Positions 25,190-37,369 of a stretch of DNA of 64,000 nt are shown here, piece by piece. The position numbers were made by a program, and so were the translations under genes. Position 1 is the first letter of the stretch. Each line of letters starts with the position of its first letter. Under the pieces are notes generated by a model. That model searched no databases. It saw only the letters and a list, made by a program, of their open reading frames with translations, and was not told the origin of the DNA. The stretch lies in contig NC_086026.1 of NCBI RefSeq assembly GCF_036323735.1, forward strand, positions 50,728,539-50,792,538, read 5' to 3'. This DNA is from Rattus norvegicus. Lineage: Eukaryota; Chordata; Mammalia; Rodentia; Muridae.

Positions 25190-25830
25190 ATTCACTTTCC
25201 CTGATTCTGAGATCAGCCCTGCCCATTGGACGTGAGACCTTCTGCTGGCCTGAGGTCAACTCACAGGGGCCATAGCCTTAAAAGAATGCTTACTCTCCTC
25301 CTCCCAGTGTCTGTCAATTGCCAATATCACCTTAACTTGGGGTGGGACTTCATGTTCATTTCCTCTCCTCATGCTGGGATTTGACATGTATTGACCCTAT
25401 CTATGCAGGTCCTGTTCATGTTGTCTCAACTGCTGTGAATTAATATTTGCAACTCCTCACTGTGGCCAGAAAGCAGTCTTCTTGTAGTTATTCACCAGTC
25501 CCTCTTACAACCCCTCTATGCTGTCTTCCACAATGACCCCCAAGCCTTACCAAGAGCATGTGCCATATAGACTTCTCACTTAGAGCTGAGTGTTCTATAG
25601 TCTTTTAAGCTCTGTATATTGACCAGTTGTGGGGATGTATTAATTGGTGAGTGTAAGTCACTAGGAGTCAGTTTGATATTGTGTCCATTTAGCAGAGTAA
25701 TACAGTAAATTCTACTAGGTACTGTGGGCTATCAGATAAAAAAGACCAGGGCCAGGATTACTTTTTTGGAGTTGGCTAGTGAGGTCCCACAGACCCCCTC
25801 AAACATTATAGGCTATTGAAAATGCTGCTC
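25190..25830 (-). mobile_element. L1 3' UTR fragment (Lx-type rodent LINE-1)
   Basis: On the plus strand I recognise the reverse of the old rodent L1 3' UTR: 'catatagacttctcacttag', 'gctgagtgttctatagtctt' and 'tttgatattgtgtccattta'. There is no coding part. Diverged from the consensus I recall, so old. Confidence 0.75.
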
Positions 25831-26599
25831 TTATAGATGTCTTAGCAAATGAATGCTGTTACTGAAGGCTGAACATCATGCTTTGGGTTAAACCAAAGTC
25901 TGGTTTAGATGCAGACTGTCAAAATTTGAGTTCGTTTATCCAGTAAAGCTCTGTTGCCAAAAATAACCTTTAAAAAAATCCTACTTTCCTATTCTACTGG
26001 CTAAATTGCATGGAAATTCCCTAGAAAATGTTGAAATTGAGCCGTCCCCTCCCTCCCTCTGCCCTTTTGCATTCCCTTATAAAGAGGGCACGTGGGTTTG
26101 ATTTATAACTTTTCTAGTTGTATTTGATGGGACCCTTTGGAAACCTACTAGTGGAGGGACAGAGTCATCGCTAGAAGCTTTTACTGTAATCTTAGATAAT
26201 GTCTTTGCTCTCCTTCAGGCCTCCACTGTTCTGATGATGACCAATATCTATAACAGAGCCTTCCTATCATGTGCCAAGGCTATCCGTTCTTTCCTTCAGA
26301 ATATAGCTAGGGCGATGTCAGGAGTCAGAATCAACTCTAGTCACTGGCCTGTCTTTCCCTCTTTCACAGGAGCTTCCCTCAGGCAGCTTTCTTCCTCTCT
26401 AATGCCCTTCCCCCTTTTCTAGACTCTCTCCAGAACATATTCAATTCATAACCTACTATAGCTCCTGTGAGACCATGAAAGCATGCGGCATACAGTGTGC
26501 ACATTTGTTTCTCTGAGGTGATTTGGGAATGACTGATGGGACGAGAGTGTGAGGAGAACTCTGGGGTTCTGCCTCTACTGAGTTCAGATCTCAGACCAA
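25831..26599. other. unique non-coding sequence
   Basis: No gene or clear repeat. Contains a C-rich stretch near 26045-26065. Confidence 0.5.
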
Positions 26600-26740
26600 A
26601 CATGTCAGTAGTCTTTACGCCCTTGGCCATGTCATTTACTTTCTCTATGTATTCTCTTTCTTGCGTGCGCAACAGAGATGGTAGTGTTCTGACCTTTCCA
26701 AGGATTAAATGAAGAATCAGAAAATTGGCATTCTGGTATC
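26600..26740 (+). repeat. MIR SINE fragment
   Basis: 'cttggccatgtcatttactt' followed by a worn core and 'ccaaggattaaatgaagaat' matches the MIR order. Confidence 0.6.
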
Positions 26741-26784
26741 CAACCGCTGGAGGTTTGCATTGCAGTGTGTGTCTTACCTAATAT

Positions 26785-26935
26785 GCCATCTTGAGAAAAG
26801 TCATTTACCACTCTCAGCTCATCCCCTTCAAGTGTGGATAGGGTCTATCTTATGGAGTTACTTAGAAAACTGATTAAAATATAACCCGAATGCTGACAAG
26901 CCCTCTATTAATGTAAACTATTACTTTAGAGGGCA
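26785..26935 (+). repeat. MIR SINE fragment
   Basis: 'agtcatttaccactctcagc' then 'tatggagttacttagaaaac' and 'gccctctattaatgtaaact' matches the MIR core and tail. It is the second MIR in tandem, about 45 bases after the first. Confidence 0.6.
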
Positions 26936-28334
26936 CCCAGCACATTTGATGCCAGTGAGTCTAGATTGGCTGTTGCTCCTCTTCCTGATGATTCCTAGAG
27001 CTTTAGTGAGGCTGATCCATTTTTCAGATGCAGGTCTGTTGGCCAAAGGGATTTTGTGTAGAGCAGCCATTCAATGACCGGTTTTCTGTTCTCTTACATG
27101 ACACCAATGCCTTTTGGAGGAAAGTCTTCTTGGGAAGATAACACATTCTCTGGATTTTCAAAAGCTTATGTGTTCTAAGTGTGGTTTGGAGACTCCTTTT
27201 CTTAATTGAACACAGCAGACATTTTTGTATCATGTTGATTTCCTCAGGATATGAATCAGAGAGAAAGAAGTGAAATCTTGTCCTAGGAAGAAAAGGAGCG
27301 ATTGGCAGAAGACTTTTCTCTGGGAAGGCAGTTTACACACTTGTCCTTTTTGTAGTGAGTCACAGTCTATGATACATTTCCCAGCAATGTCTAGGAATTT
27401 CCAAATCTGGAGTTCACACTCCAGCCAGATAAGGGAGAGAGAAGAAAGGGTCTTATAATCCACCTAGTTGCCCCTCAGACTCTAAAAGGGAACTCAGTGG
27501 AAATGAGTCTCCAACAGCCCTATTTTAGTCATAGTTTTAAACGCACATAGAGGGAGAATTAGCTAATCATGTTCCAAAATTACCATTTTTCAATAGCAAG
27601 TGTTCGCATTCCAGGAAAAAAAAACCCTGAAATCTCTCCACCAATCTTCATTTATTTTTTTAGCCATGATTTTATGCTGGCATCCATTTTTTTATTCATT
27701 GACATTGCATAGGGCTGACCTAAGTTTATCTTACAGCGACACTGTAAACTTTTTAAAAATGATCGAGGCTTGTTTTTTTTTCTTCCTAATAAAAATATCC
27801 AACTAATTAAAAAATGTTTTAATTTTGCCCAGTTTGTCCAGATTACAAGGTATTGGGGGCTGCGATTCTGAAAGCGTTTTCTATCTATTCTAATAATACA
27901 ATAAAAACATTAATATCTTGCCATCTTCACTGGGTTGTACTCAGGACTTGGTGTTATTCATGGTACATTACAAGAGCTTAAGATGTTAGTTGAATAAATG
28001 AATGAATGCGGCTTTTATCTGTATAGTTTTTAATAATCTTTGGTGAGCTTCTGTTTCCTCAGAAACCCTGTCTGTGTGGTCATGTATTTACCTACTTCCC
28101 ATCCCCACCAAAATGTTACCATTTTCGGTAAAGACAGTATATGTTTGAGTGGAGGCTTTCCTTTCCACTCAGTTCTTAGTCACACAATTTTATTGACTTA
28201 ACCTGAACATTTGCTAAGCAGGCATACTAGTGTTTTAAAAACCAGACCTCTAAACTCAGCTTCATACTCAAATAATGAAGAAGACATGTAGATACCACTT
28301 GTAGCATGTCTTTCTGTTGGAAATCTTTGTAAGG

Positions 28335-28335
<1 letters not shown>
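26936..28335. other. unique non-coding sequence
   Basis: No gene. A/T-rich runs lie at 27616-27625, 27654-27661 and 27772-27781. The end near 27985-28010 ('gaataaatgaatgaatg') looks like the tail of an old SINE or L2. Confidence 0.5.

Positions 28336-28384
<49 letters not shown>
28336..28384. repeat. (TG)n microsatellite
   Basis: 24 uninterrupted units. His/Thr runs encoded on the minus strand here are artefacts. Confidence 0.98.
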
Positions 28385-28390
<6 letters not shown>

Positions 28391-28529
28391 CAATTTGTCC
28401 AAAGTTCACTTTCATTTTTTGCTGACTTTGAACTCATATTTCAATCACCTGTCTACAAACTTAGCCTTTTCACATTAAATACATTTGAATATAAAATATG
28501 AATGACATGAGATAGGAATTTTATCTACT

Positions 28530-28569
28530 CTATCTATCTATCTATCTATCTACCTATCTATCTATCTAT
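28530..28569. repeat. (CTAT)n tetranucleotide microsatellite
   Basis: About ten CTAT units with one CTAC interruption near 28551. Confidence 0.95.
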
Positions 28570-28579
28570 GTAGTCATTC

Positions 28580-28665
28580 ATTTTTTTTTTTACAGCATAG
28601 CACTAGGAATGAACCCAGGGCTCCACACACACTAAGCAAGTACTCTACACTCTACACACCAAGAC
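28580..28665 (-). repeat. old ID-like / tRNA-derived SINE fragment
   Basis: T run followed by 'cactaggaatgaacccaggg' and 'actaagcaagtactctacac', the reverse of an ID-type head and B box. Much more diverged than the ID at 22.7 kb. Confidence 0.7.
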
Positions 28666-28789
28666 GTCCTTGATCAAATGACTGGTGGCCAAAGTGAGGA
28701 CATCGTACAACTTGTGATAAATCTTGGCTTCTCTTATAGTTCTTTATTGCAGAGATCAATAATGTTTACCTTTCCTTTCATTGCTTCAT

Positions 28790-28860
28790 TGGAGTTCAAG
28801 GTCAGCCAAAGATAGATATCACTGGGCAAAGAGACAGGCTCTCAGTCATTGAGTTCCTTC
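28790..28860 (+). repeat. possible B1 fragment
   Basis: 'gagttcaaggtcagccaaag' is a B1 signature, but the rest is worn. Confidence 0.4.
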
Positions 28861-29904
28861 AAGAAAAAGGCCATATTAGAAGATTATAAATCTCCATCCC
28901 TTAATCCAGGAGCTGGTCGTGAACGGATACTTAATTCATATTACTATGTAGAACTGACATCTACAAAAATAATCCAAGGACTGTGAGACAGACTCGGGAT
29001 GTTGTCTACAACAATGGAGTTTTAGGTAGGTTGACTGATCTTTGTCCTTTGTAAGATGAGTCCCTTTATAGGACTAAGGGAAATCTGTGAGGCCTGGAAG
29101 CAAAGCCTTCAAGAATACCTTTGACAAGGTAAAGGAGAAAGTATGGGGCACAAATGAACGTGAGAGTTACTGTAGCTTTTCTGTAAATTTCAAATTTCAA
29201 AATAAAATGTTAAAAACTATGTTTTAAAAAGAATACCTTTGGTAGGCCGGGTAAATCTCTGTTTCTTATATAAGTAACTGCCAAATGGCGGTGCTCCTGT
29301 GAATAATCAGAGCAAAGAGGCTCTTGGTGACTCACTTGTGGGTCAGCATTTTTAATTAGTAAGTGGGTTTTTTTTTTGACAAATTCCTACAACTCTCAGT
29401 TTCCAGAGGTGCCCCCTTCTTCACATACCAGTGTGGTCACAGTTACTGGTGCAATGAAATTATCAACATGTTAAGAAATGGCATCTTAAATTTCAGGTTC
29501 ATAAATCTCAACAGGAAGATCCTGGAGCTAAGCAGCTCAGCAGGGTTGTGAAATCAGTTAAGTTGGGGTTTCTGGCATATGTGAGCTGTCTATTACTCTT
29601 ATTAATCTGAGGTAGAACACCCAGTCAGAAACTAGTTCACAGAGTTTTGTCCACTCGAGAAGTTCATTGACTCATTGTTGGCTACTGAGTGACTAAGTCA
29701 CTGCACTTATCTGTGAAAAAAAGTCTGACCTCAATGAAGTCCGACAAAGAACATCACTGCATATGTCAACCGTTCACGAACTCGAGCAGACATCACCATC
29801 ACATGGAAGACTTAGCTCAGGCATTTGAATACTTGTTCCCAAAGTCTCTGATTACTTACAAGGTGGGTTGGATCCTAAGAAACAGCTACTAGACCAAGAT
29901 CACT
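28861..29904. other. unique non-coding sequence
   Basis: No gene or definite repeat recognised. Confidence 0.5.
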
Positions 29905-30054
29905 GGAACTGGTAAGATAGCTCAGTGGATGAAAATGCCTGACAACCTGAGTTTGATGTTCCCTGGAACTCACAGTAGAGGAAAGAATCAATTTCTGAAA
30001 GTTGTCTTCTGATTTCCAATGCATGCCCATGACACGTGCCCCAATATGACTGTG

Positions 30055-30105
<51 letters not shown>

Positions 30106-30130
30106 ACTGATAATAATACTAATATAATTT
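29905..30130 (+). repeat. B3 SINE with CA tail
   Basis: It begins 'actggtaagatagctcagtg', has a B-box-like 'cctgagtttgatgttccc', then 'gttgtcttctgatttccaat', then (CA)n and an AT-rich end. This is the B3 order. Confidence 0.85.
30056..30104. repeat. (CA)n microsatellite
   Basis: About 24 CA units expanded inside the B3 tail. Confidence 0.97.
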
Positions 30131-30217
30131 CAATAAAAGAACTGTCAAGTACTGCTAAAACAGGAATGAGGTCGCACATCAAGAGCATAGTGCTCATTGG
30201 TTTTCCTTAAACTGTTA

Positions 30218-30490
30218 ATGGTAGGGGGGCTATTAGCACAAAAGCATGAGGACTTGAGTTCAGATTCCTAGCACCCAGGTCAGAAACTGGGAATCCTTGC
30301 ACCAGAGAGAGGGAGACAAGTGGATTCCCAGAGATCAGTGGCCAACAGCCTAGCAGAACCAGTAACATCAAGGTTCACAAAACATTGAACGCCATCCTCT
30401 ACATGGATGTACACACATGCACATTCAAACTGCACACATATATGTTTACATCCACATGAACAAATACATACATATAGCATACACACCTAT
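30218..30490 (+). repeat. B4-family SINE, diverged
   Basis: 'ggacttgagttcagattcct' marks the tRNA-like head. A worn B1 half and a CACATG-rich tail follow. Confidence 0.7.
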
Positions 30491-30630
30491 GATTGTTAAG
30501 GAGGGGAAAGAAAAATGTCCCAGAAACTGAGACTTTTCTCTGAGGTGACTTTGTTCTAAGTCGAGTGCTCAGCTCCTTCCTGACTTTGTAGAAGTCATGA
30601 ATCTTGAATGTGGTCTGCTCCAAACTCATT

Positions 30631-30652
30631 CTTTTGTTTGTTTGTTTGTTTG
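30631..30652. repeat. (TTTG)n
   Basis: Five TTTG units forming the T-rich end of the following antisense B1, i.e. its evolved poly(A) tail. Confidence 0.85.
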
Positions 30653-30812
30653 TCTTTTTAAATCTTGTTTCATGAGACCGGGTCCCATTCCTAAGCTCAA
30701 ACTGGTATGGAACTCCCTGTATAGTTTGAGATGACCTCAGCCTCATGGCCAATCCTCCTGCCTCAGCATCACAAGTGCTGAGATCACAGGATTAAGACAC
30801 CACATCTTGCTA
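30653..30812 (-). repeat. B1-family SINE
   Basis: Antisense blocks 'gtttcatgagaccgggtccc', 'gtatggaactccctgtatag', 'aatcctcctgcctcagcatc' and 'caagtgctgagatcacagga' in order. Nearly full length. Confidence 0.85.
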
Positions 30813-31236
30813 AAACACCCTTGAATTAACTGAAAACTCTGTCATTGGAATCCTTAAAGCGACAGAAGGATGCTACACCTCTGTGCTCTGCCTGGGGTGT
30901 TTGCCTCCGGTGGCTTATCTAGACTATCATTCCTTTCCCAACAAACAGGCACCTATTTAGCATCCTATTTTATGACCTAAGTGGACAATGGTCTAGAATT
31001 CTCTATCAAGCCCTTTTGGGTCAGATTCTTATTTCACATAGGCACATGCTGTCTCGTTAGGGTCTTTTTCTGGAAGCCATTTTCATCGATTGACTTCAGC
31101 TCAATACCCACTGCTTGATTCAGCAGTATGTGCCTATGGGAAATAAGACTCTGATAAGGCTCTTGTCGAACCTGCATTCTAGCAAAGGGACATAAACAAT
31201 AAACACAAATAAAACATACGAGTCAATATACTCTGG

Positions 31237-31659
31237 TTTTGGTAGTGGATTGTTTTACTGTGATAAAACATTCTCACCAAAGCCAACTTGAATAAGAAAG
31301 GACTTATTTGGTTTATATTTTCAGGTAATGGTCTACCACTGACAGAAGTCAGGGCAGGAACTTGAGTCAGGAACTGAAGCAAAGACATGGAGGAAAGATG
31401 TCTACTGGATTGCTTCCTCTGGTTCATGCTTAACCAGCTTTTTTAAAAAAAAAACCCAGGATAGCCTGCTCATGGGTGGCATTGCCCACAATAGGCAGAG
31501 ACCTCCCACATTAGCCAATAACCACAACAATCCTTATAGACACGGCTCTAAGCCACACGAATCTGGACAACCCTTCACTTGAGATTTTCTCTTCCTAGAG
31601 ATATTGCATTTTGTAAAGTTGAAAAGAACAATTAACCAAGTTGAAAAGCACAATTAACC
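31237..31659 (+). repeat. rodent medium-copy interspersed repeat (RMER-like)
   Basis: Same family as 22150-22555: 'tactgtgataaaacattctc' near the start, 'gacagaagtcagggcaggaa' in the body, and an end with 'aagttgaaaagcacaattaa'. The last 22 bases are tandemly duplicated (31616-31637 and 31638-31659, one mismatch). Confidence 0.75.
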
Positions 31660-31899
31660 AGCAAGCGGATGATGGATTTTGTTTTTTAAAAGGCAAGGTG
31701 AGGAATGGGGTCCAAGGCTGTGGAGGCAGCAGGAGAGTTGTATGCCTGGTCGCAAGTATCCACAGGGGAACCATTAGAGCAAAGACCTGATGAAGGTGAG
31801 ACCAAAACTTTATACCTGGGGCAGAGGGTCACCAACAGAGGAAATATCAGACCAAAGCGCAAAGGCAGGGATGTACTTGGTACATTAAAATACACCAAA
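31660..31899. other. unassigned sequence between repeats
   Basis: Frames on both strands, none recognisable. It may be the start of the old repeat that follows. Confidence 0.4.
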
Positions 31900-32437
31900 G
31901 AGGCCAGCATGACTGGAGTAAAGACTGCAAACTCAAACTAGTAGCTTTGTAAATCACTAATAAAGACTTTGACTTTAATAATACAGTCAAGAGTCACTCT
32001 AACGTGTTAGGGAAGAGCTAATTTTCCAGACAATCTACTGAAATATGCTGATATTAGACCCAGTAGGATAAGGATAGAAGCCAGGAGACTATGTAATTGG
32101 CTAAATCAGGGGATAAAGTAACTCTGGTTGGCCATTGAAGGTGGTGAGATGTTGCTTGATTCTCATTACATTTAACAAGGTTTCTTGATAAGTTGGATGT
32201 AGAAGATAAGATAAAAAACAATTTACAAAAAGGAGAAGAAGCCAAGCTGTGGTGTGATCTCCTAAAGATATGAAAATGCTATTGATTATGATGGCTATAG
32301 GAATATTGGGATTCTGGCTTTGGACACATTGAATTTGACATGACTATTAAGAGAGCTGATTGTAACTATTAAGCTAGTTGTAGATTATGTATGTATAAAA
32401 CTATGTTGATTATTTCTGCATTAAAAGTGTAGATTCA

Positions 32438-32584
32438 GGGATGGTGAGATGGTTTACTAGTAAAGACACTTGCCACCTGGCTGGACAACCTGAATGTGGT
32501 GCCCAGGATGGACAGGGTAGAAGGAATGGACAGATTCATGAATGTTGTTCTCAGAACTTACATACCCATGCATAGGTACAAACA

Positions 32585-32640
<56 letters not shown>

Positions 32641-32655
32641 TAAATTAAAGGTAAT
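32438..32655 (+). repeat. B3 SINE with CA tail
   Basis: 'gggatggtgagatggtttac' head, then a (CA)n tract and 'taaataaattaaag' end. Inserted into the older repeat around it. Confidence 0.8.
32585..32636. repeat. (CA)n microsatellite
   Basis: About 25 CA units in the B3 tail. Confidence 0.97.
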
Positions 32656-32810
32656 AAACAAAAAGTGGAGATATGGTGGTTTTTTACATTGTTACTAAAA
32701 CCACATGGCAGAATGAGATTATTAAGGGATAGGGTGTAGCTAAAACAGAGAAGACAGGTACTCTTAGTCCTGTTTCCTCAGCATTTAACAAGTCAAGAAA
32801 ACAAGGTGGC

Positions 32811-32918
32811 AAAAGGAAGGAAGGAAAGAAGAATGAAGAAAGAAGAAAAGAAAGAAAGGAAGGAAGGAAGAAAGAAATGAAGGGAAAAAAGAAGGAAGAA
32901 AGAAAGGAAGGAAGGAAG
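32811..32918. repeat. (GGAA)n-type homopurine tract
   Basis: GGAA, GAAA and AGAA units with a single T near 32834 and another near 32878. GGAA arrays can bind ETS-family factors, but binding cannot be judged from sequence alone. Confidence 0.93.
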
Positions 32919-32986
32919 ACACCATTAGAGGAAGAGAAGTGACAACACAGTTCAGTATCCTGTTAATTGAGAGAGGAAGTATCTTC

Positions 32987-33340
32987 AGGCTAGCGAGATA
33001 GCCCAGTGGGTAAGAGCCCTTGCTCAGAAAGCATGAAGACCTGGGTTTGGATCCTTAGCACCCATGTGAAGGAAAGCCAAGAAAGTGGGCCTGGATTCAC
33101 GAGCCTGCAGCACTAGCATTGCGAAATGGAGACAAGCAGATCTTGGAAACTCTCTGGCCAGCTGGCCTAGACAAAATTAGAAACTTCCAGTTCAATGAGA
33201 CACCTTGCTCTATGGGGATAAGGTGGGGAATGATGAAATAGGGAATCTAATGTCCTCCTCTTGCCTCCACATGCTCACACTGGTGCACACATGGAGGTAT
33301 ACACCCACATGAATGCATACACCACAGGCACACGGACATA
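32987..33340 (+). repeat. B4-family SINE
   Basis: 'gctagcgagatagcccagtg' head, 'acctgggtttggatccttag' B-box region, B1-like half and a CACATG-rich tail. Nearly full length. Confidence 0.85.
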
Positions 33341-34726
33341 TGCTGTCCCCCCACCAACACCCATAGACAGAAAAATAAACATATACATCAAAAAGAGAGG
33401 AGGTGTCTCAAGTAGAGGGCAATGAGCAATAGCGTCAAACACCTTTGTTATATCCAGTTTGAGGAAAATTACTAGTCGGGCTCCACAGCTGGACATCGTT
33501 AGTGATCTCTACGAGAATACAACTGGGTTCAGTGGTGGTAGGGAAAGCCTGGCTTAAGTGACTTCTGAAAGAACGATACAAGACTCGGAAATATCAAGAA
33601 AGCCAGTTCTTGACATGGAAACAGGTAGACAAAAAAACTAGGTCAAGCTCAATGTCTCTTTGAGTGTGTTTAAAAGAAATGGCAGTGTGTGTGGAGGGAG
33701 ATACAAGTGTTCTAGTAGACAAAGATGGATTAATGTTTTCGGATAGATAGAAAGAATTCCTTAACCAATTTTGCTGGGTTTGCACATGGACGGTATCTAG
33801 TGTCCACACAGAAGATCTGGCTTCAGTTAAGAGATAGCTGTTTTTCTTAGTAATGACAGGAATACAGCTGGTAGGGGAGTCGGTGTAAGGTTGGAACCCT
33901 GTATACAATTTCTTTTGGTTCCTTTAGTTTCCCTACAAGGTAGGGAACATTATCTTTTAAGATCTTAAAAACTGTTCAAAAGAAAACATGGCCCAAGTAT
34001 AAGTACAAATATTTGTTCAAAAAATAAAATGAAGCCAAGCACAATAGAAAAAAATATGTTATAAATGTTCCTCGTAAGGAATTTTTCTAAGTGGACTGGT
34101 GGGCTGGGATTTTTCAAAAGGGAGTCCATGTCTTTTTATCTAAAGCCTCTTCTTCATTGGGACACGTTTCTGTGGCAAACACAGAGTCTTCAATGCTCTG
34201 CTAATCTTCATGGCTACTGATAAATAGAGATCTCTGCAGAAAGAGTTTTCAAGGCTGGTGTTTGTGTCCATGGTTGTTTGGAGTTTTCATATTTACATTT
34301 AAAGAAAAATGATGAGGACTCATCCCAGGACTGAACTCACCAGACTGTAGTAGAAATGAGATTATTGTGTGTAAAATACTTATATTATTGTACATGGCCC
34401 ATGGCAACTTTAAATAAGCTTTAAGTAGCATTTAAATGAAATGTGAAATGATAACAGGATTCTTTAGGAAATATCCAGCAAAACTGACCAAAATTAGGGA
34501 ACCACTCTTTATTGGCTATTTTTCCTTTTGTTTCCAAAGGGTGGACATAAAAGGTTACTATAATCAGTGTTATTTTGTTGAGAACCAAGACTAAGCTACA
34601 GAAATCTTTAAGAGCCATGTGGGTGCAAACACAGTGTTCACTTTTAGGCGTCAGGCACATGGGTAAGCATCTTAAACTCACATTTGATTTGGTTCTTGTG
34701 ATAGGCCTGTGCCATAAGTTGTATTA

Positions 34727-34850
34727 ACCCAGTTGTATGGATGAAGAAATTGAATTGGGGAGACACAATTAAGCACTTCAATGGGTAAGCTCTCTGCAAA
34801 TTGTTAAGTAAATTAAAAGTCTGACCCTATCTACTAAGCTGTCCATAAAA
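34727..34850 (+). repeat. MIR fragment
   Basis: 'gatgaagaaattgaattggg' followed by 'aagtaaattaaaagtctgac' fits the MIR core and downstream part. Confidence 0.5.
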
Positions 34851-35460
34851 AGAGCAAAATCTCTGACCAAGGTCACTATGGGATTTGATTCTTAAGCTCC
34901 AGGCTTTTTTTTCCCCTCTCTGCTAAGTTATTGAATTGCTCATCTCAATCCACCATAACTCAAATACCGGTTACTGGCTCGGTCAGGTCTAGGAAGTCAG
35001 CTTGTGGGAGGTAGTGACAACTTCATTGCTGGTCATGGCTTTGAGTCTCTACTTCTGAAAATGTGTGCAGAACACTCTGGTAGTGATTAATGTTGGGAGC
35101 AAAGGAGAATCATTCGGGATACCCTCCATGTTCCAGAAAAAACAAACTATGATTTCTTCAGAATCTGCTTCAACACCAACTTAGTATTGTGCTGGCTGAT
35201 GAAACATAGAACATTTCCTCCCTCTTCCTATAAGAATGACAAAATGAAGAGGGACAAGAGAGTATTGACTGGATCTGCAAGTATGCTTTTCTTCAAGGGA
35301 AAACCTGTGGGTTCTGGTAGCTTTTTGGATAATTCAAAGGATGTCACAGCTCACTCATTAATGGTAATCAGTTTTTGAGGATTGAAGAGTTTCATGTATG
35401 AGTGAAGAACAAGTTGACTGATAGCATCTTACACACCTCATTTTATTGTAACATGCATCC

Positions 35461-35463
35461 ACA

Positions 35464-35510
<47 letters not shown>
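35461..35510. repeat. (CA)n microsatellite
   Basis: About 22 uninterrupted CA units. Confidence 0.98.
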
Positions 35511-36108
35511 AAACACTTTGAAAATGTAATAGGGAAATGGTGAGCCTCCATAATTTACCCCTTTCAGATCAAATTTTTTAAGACATGAAAAAAGTAAATC
35601 TTGCAATCAGTTTGAAGCTGCCTATCTAATGTGGGAGATGCTATGGCAAGCATGAAAATAGCTAATTCTTTCTATGACTTGACTCAGGGCTGAAACAGAA
35701 CATTTTCAGTGGGGAATGAAGCAGACAACTGTCTGGATTTCTATTGGGTAATAGATATGAAACAACTGCATCCATGTCCACATATGTGAAGGATTTCCTT
35801 TTCTTTAATCCTCAGCAAGGAAGTAAGAAAACATCTACAGAGGCCAGGGTACAACAGGTAAAATTGAAGGTGGTTTCAGCACAGAGCTTAATGGCTGAGA
35901 TTAGCTGAAGATCAAGCTAGCTACTTAGGGGTTGGGATTTTCTTTATCCTAAGACTTGTAAAATCTGCTTCTCATCCATTATAGACAACCTCCTCCTCTT
36001 ACACCCAGAAACAGGTCGCTTCAGTGAGGATGCTCATGGGTCCAGATGGGACAAAGGTCTTTCTTCCTCCACATCTCAAGCTTTGTTTATAAAATGGATA
36101 CATTTTAA

Positions 36109-36109
<1 letters not shown>

Positions 36110-36155
<46 letters not shown>
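36110..36155. repeat. (TG)n microsatellite
   Basis: 22 uninterrupted units. Confidence 0.98.
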
Positions 36156-36157
<2 letters not shown>

Positions 36158-36413
36158 AAGTGATTGGATATGAGGATTGACTTCTTACAAAATTTCTCGT
36201 TGCCCACTGGTCAAATCACCAGTTCATTTTAGCCTGTTGTAGGAGGTGTGAAATCCCCAGAGAGAGGAAATGAAAAAAAGTGAGGAGAGTGGAGATCCAA
36301 ACTGATTTCATTGGTCTTTAGACCATCATCTGAGGTCATCAGAAGAGCCTGGGGTTCGTGTCCAACTTATCCTACTCTCAGTAGCTTCCAACCGACAGTT
36401 CCCCAGACACATT
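36156..36413. other. unique non-coding sequence
   Basis: No feature recognised. Confidence 0.5.
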
Positions 36414-36775
36414 GTCTTAGTGAGGGTTTCCATTGCTATGAAGAGACGCCATGAACAAGGCAACTTTATAAAGGCAACACTTAATTGGGGCTGGCTTACA
36501 TTTTCTGAGGTTTAGTCCATTATGATCAAACCAGGAAGCATGGCAGCGTGCAGACAGACACGGTGAAGGAGAAGTAACTGAGAGTTCTACACTTGATTTT
36601 AATAAGGCAAGCAGGAGAGACTCTCCCTTCTTCCCTGGCCAGAACTTAATCTTCGGACCTCAAAGCCCGCCCACAAAGTGATGTACTTCCTCCAACAAGG
36701 CCACACCTACTCCAACAAGGCCACACCTCCTAATAGTAGCACTTCCCATTGGTCAAGCATATTCAAAGCACCACA
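36414..36775 (+). repeat. rodent medium-copy interspersed repeat, second subfamily
   Basis: 'gtcttagtgagggtttccat', 'gctatgaagagacgccatga', then 'cctccaacaaggccacacct', whose core recurs about 19 bases later as in the family consensus, and a final 'caaagcaccaca'. Related in its first bases to the copies at 22.2 and 31.2 kb. Confidence 0.85.
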
Positions 36776-37034
36776 CTTGTGTAGTCTTTGTTTCCTGTGG
36801 TAGTTCAGTCTTTCTCTGAAGTGAGGGGAATGCTCAGTCTCATTAGCATTCTTTCAACACTTACTTCGAATTGTCACTCTTTGTCAAGTGCTGAGTCACT
36901 TCCAAAGCCTCACAGCATTCCAGGGACACCTCATTCTCTTTACTTTCATTCTTAAAAAGAAAAAGAAAAAAAACAAAACAAAACAAAACCCTAAACTAAC
37001 AGAAAACCAAAACCATCACCACCAACACTCCCCT

Positions 37035-37328
37035 TGAGGATGAGGAAAAGCTTATTTGAGGAAGTGTCTTCTTTGCAAACACTAGGGCCTGCATTCAATT
37101 CCCAGTTTACCTGTAAAAATGCCTGACAGGTTGGCATGGGCTTATAATACTAGCACTGGGTAAGTGGGTACAGAAGGAGCCCTGAGACTCTCTGGATGAG
37201 TTCCATGCCAGTGAGGGATCCTATTGTATAAAAGGTGGACACCATTCCTGACAACCATGATGACACCCAAGGATGTCCTTTGGCCTCTATACACACATAT
37301 GTTTACACACACACACACACACACACAT

Positions 37329-37368
<40 letters not shown>
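37035..37368 (+). repeat. B4-family SINE with CA tail
   Basis: Worn head, 'ggcctgcattcaattcccag' B-box region, B1-like half and long CA tail. Confidence 0.75.
37302..37367. repeat. (CA)n microsatellite
   Basis: Imperfect CA tract with CATA and CACG interruptions. Confidence 0.96.

Positions 37369-37369
<1 letters not shown>

Larger units (their letters stand above)
31900..33900 (+). repeat. ancient mammalian interspersed repeat, interrupted
   Basis: Separate blocks at about 31900-32350, 33390-33620 and weakly to 33900 keep the order of one ancient repeat I recognise but cannot name: 'gaggccagcatgactggagt', 'ggctttggacacattgaatt', 'gcaatagcgtcaaacacctt' type motifs. A B3, a purine tract and a B4 inserted into it account for the gaps. 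Confidence 0.5.
33901..36109. other. mostly unique non-coding sequence
   Basis: No gene. Positions 34727-34850 resemble the MIR core ('gatgaagaaattgaattggg'). AT-rich overall. Confidence 0.5.

Noticed and set aside
36414..36775. Solo retroviral LTR
   Set aside because: I see no TG...CA ends, polyadenylation signal or duplication to support an LTR. It is a known type of rodent interspersed repeat whose class I cannot settle.
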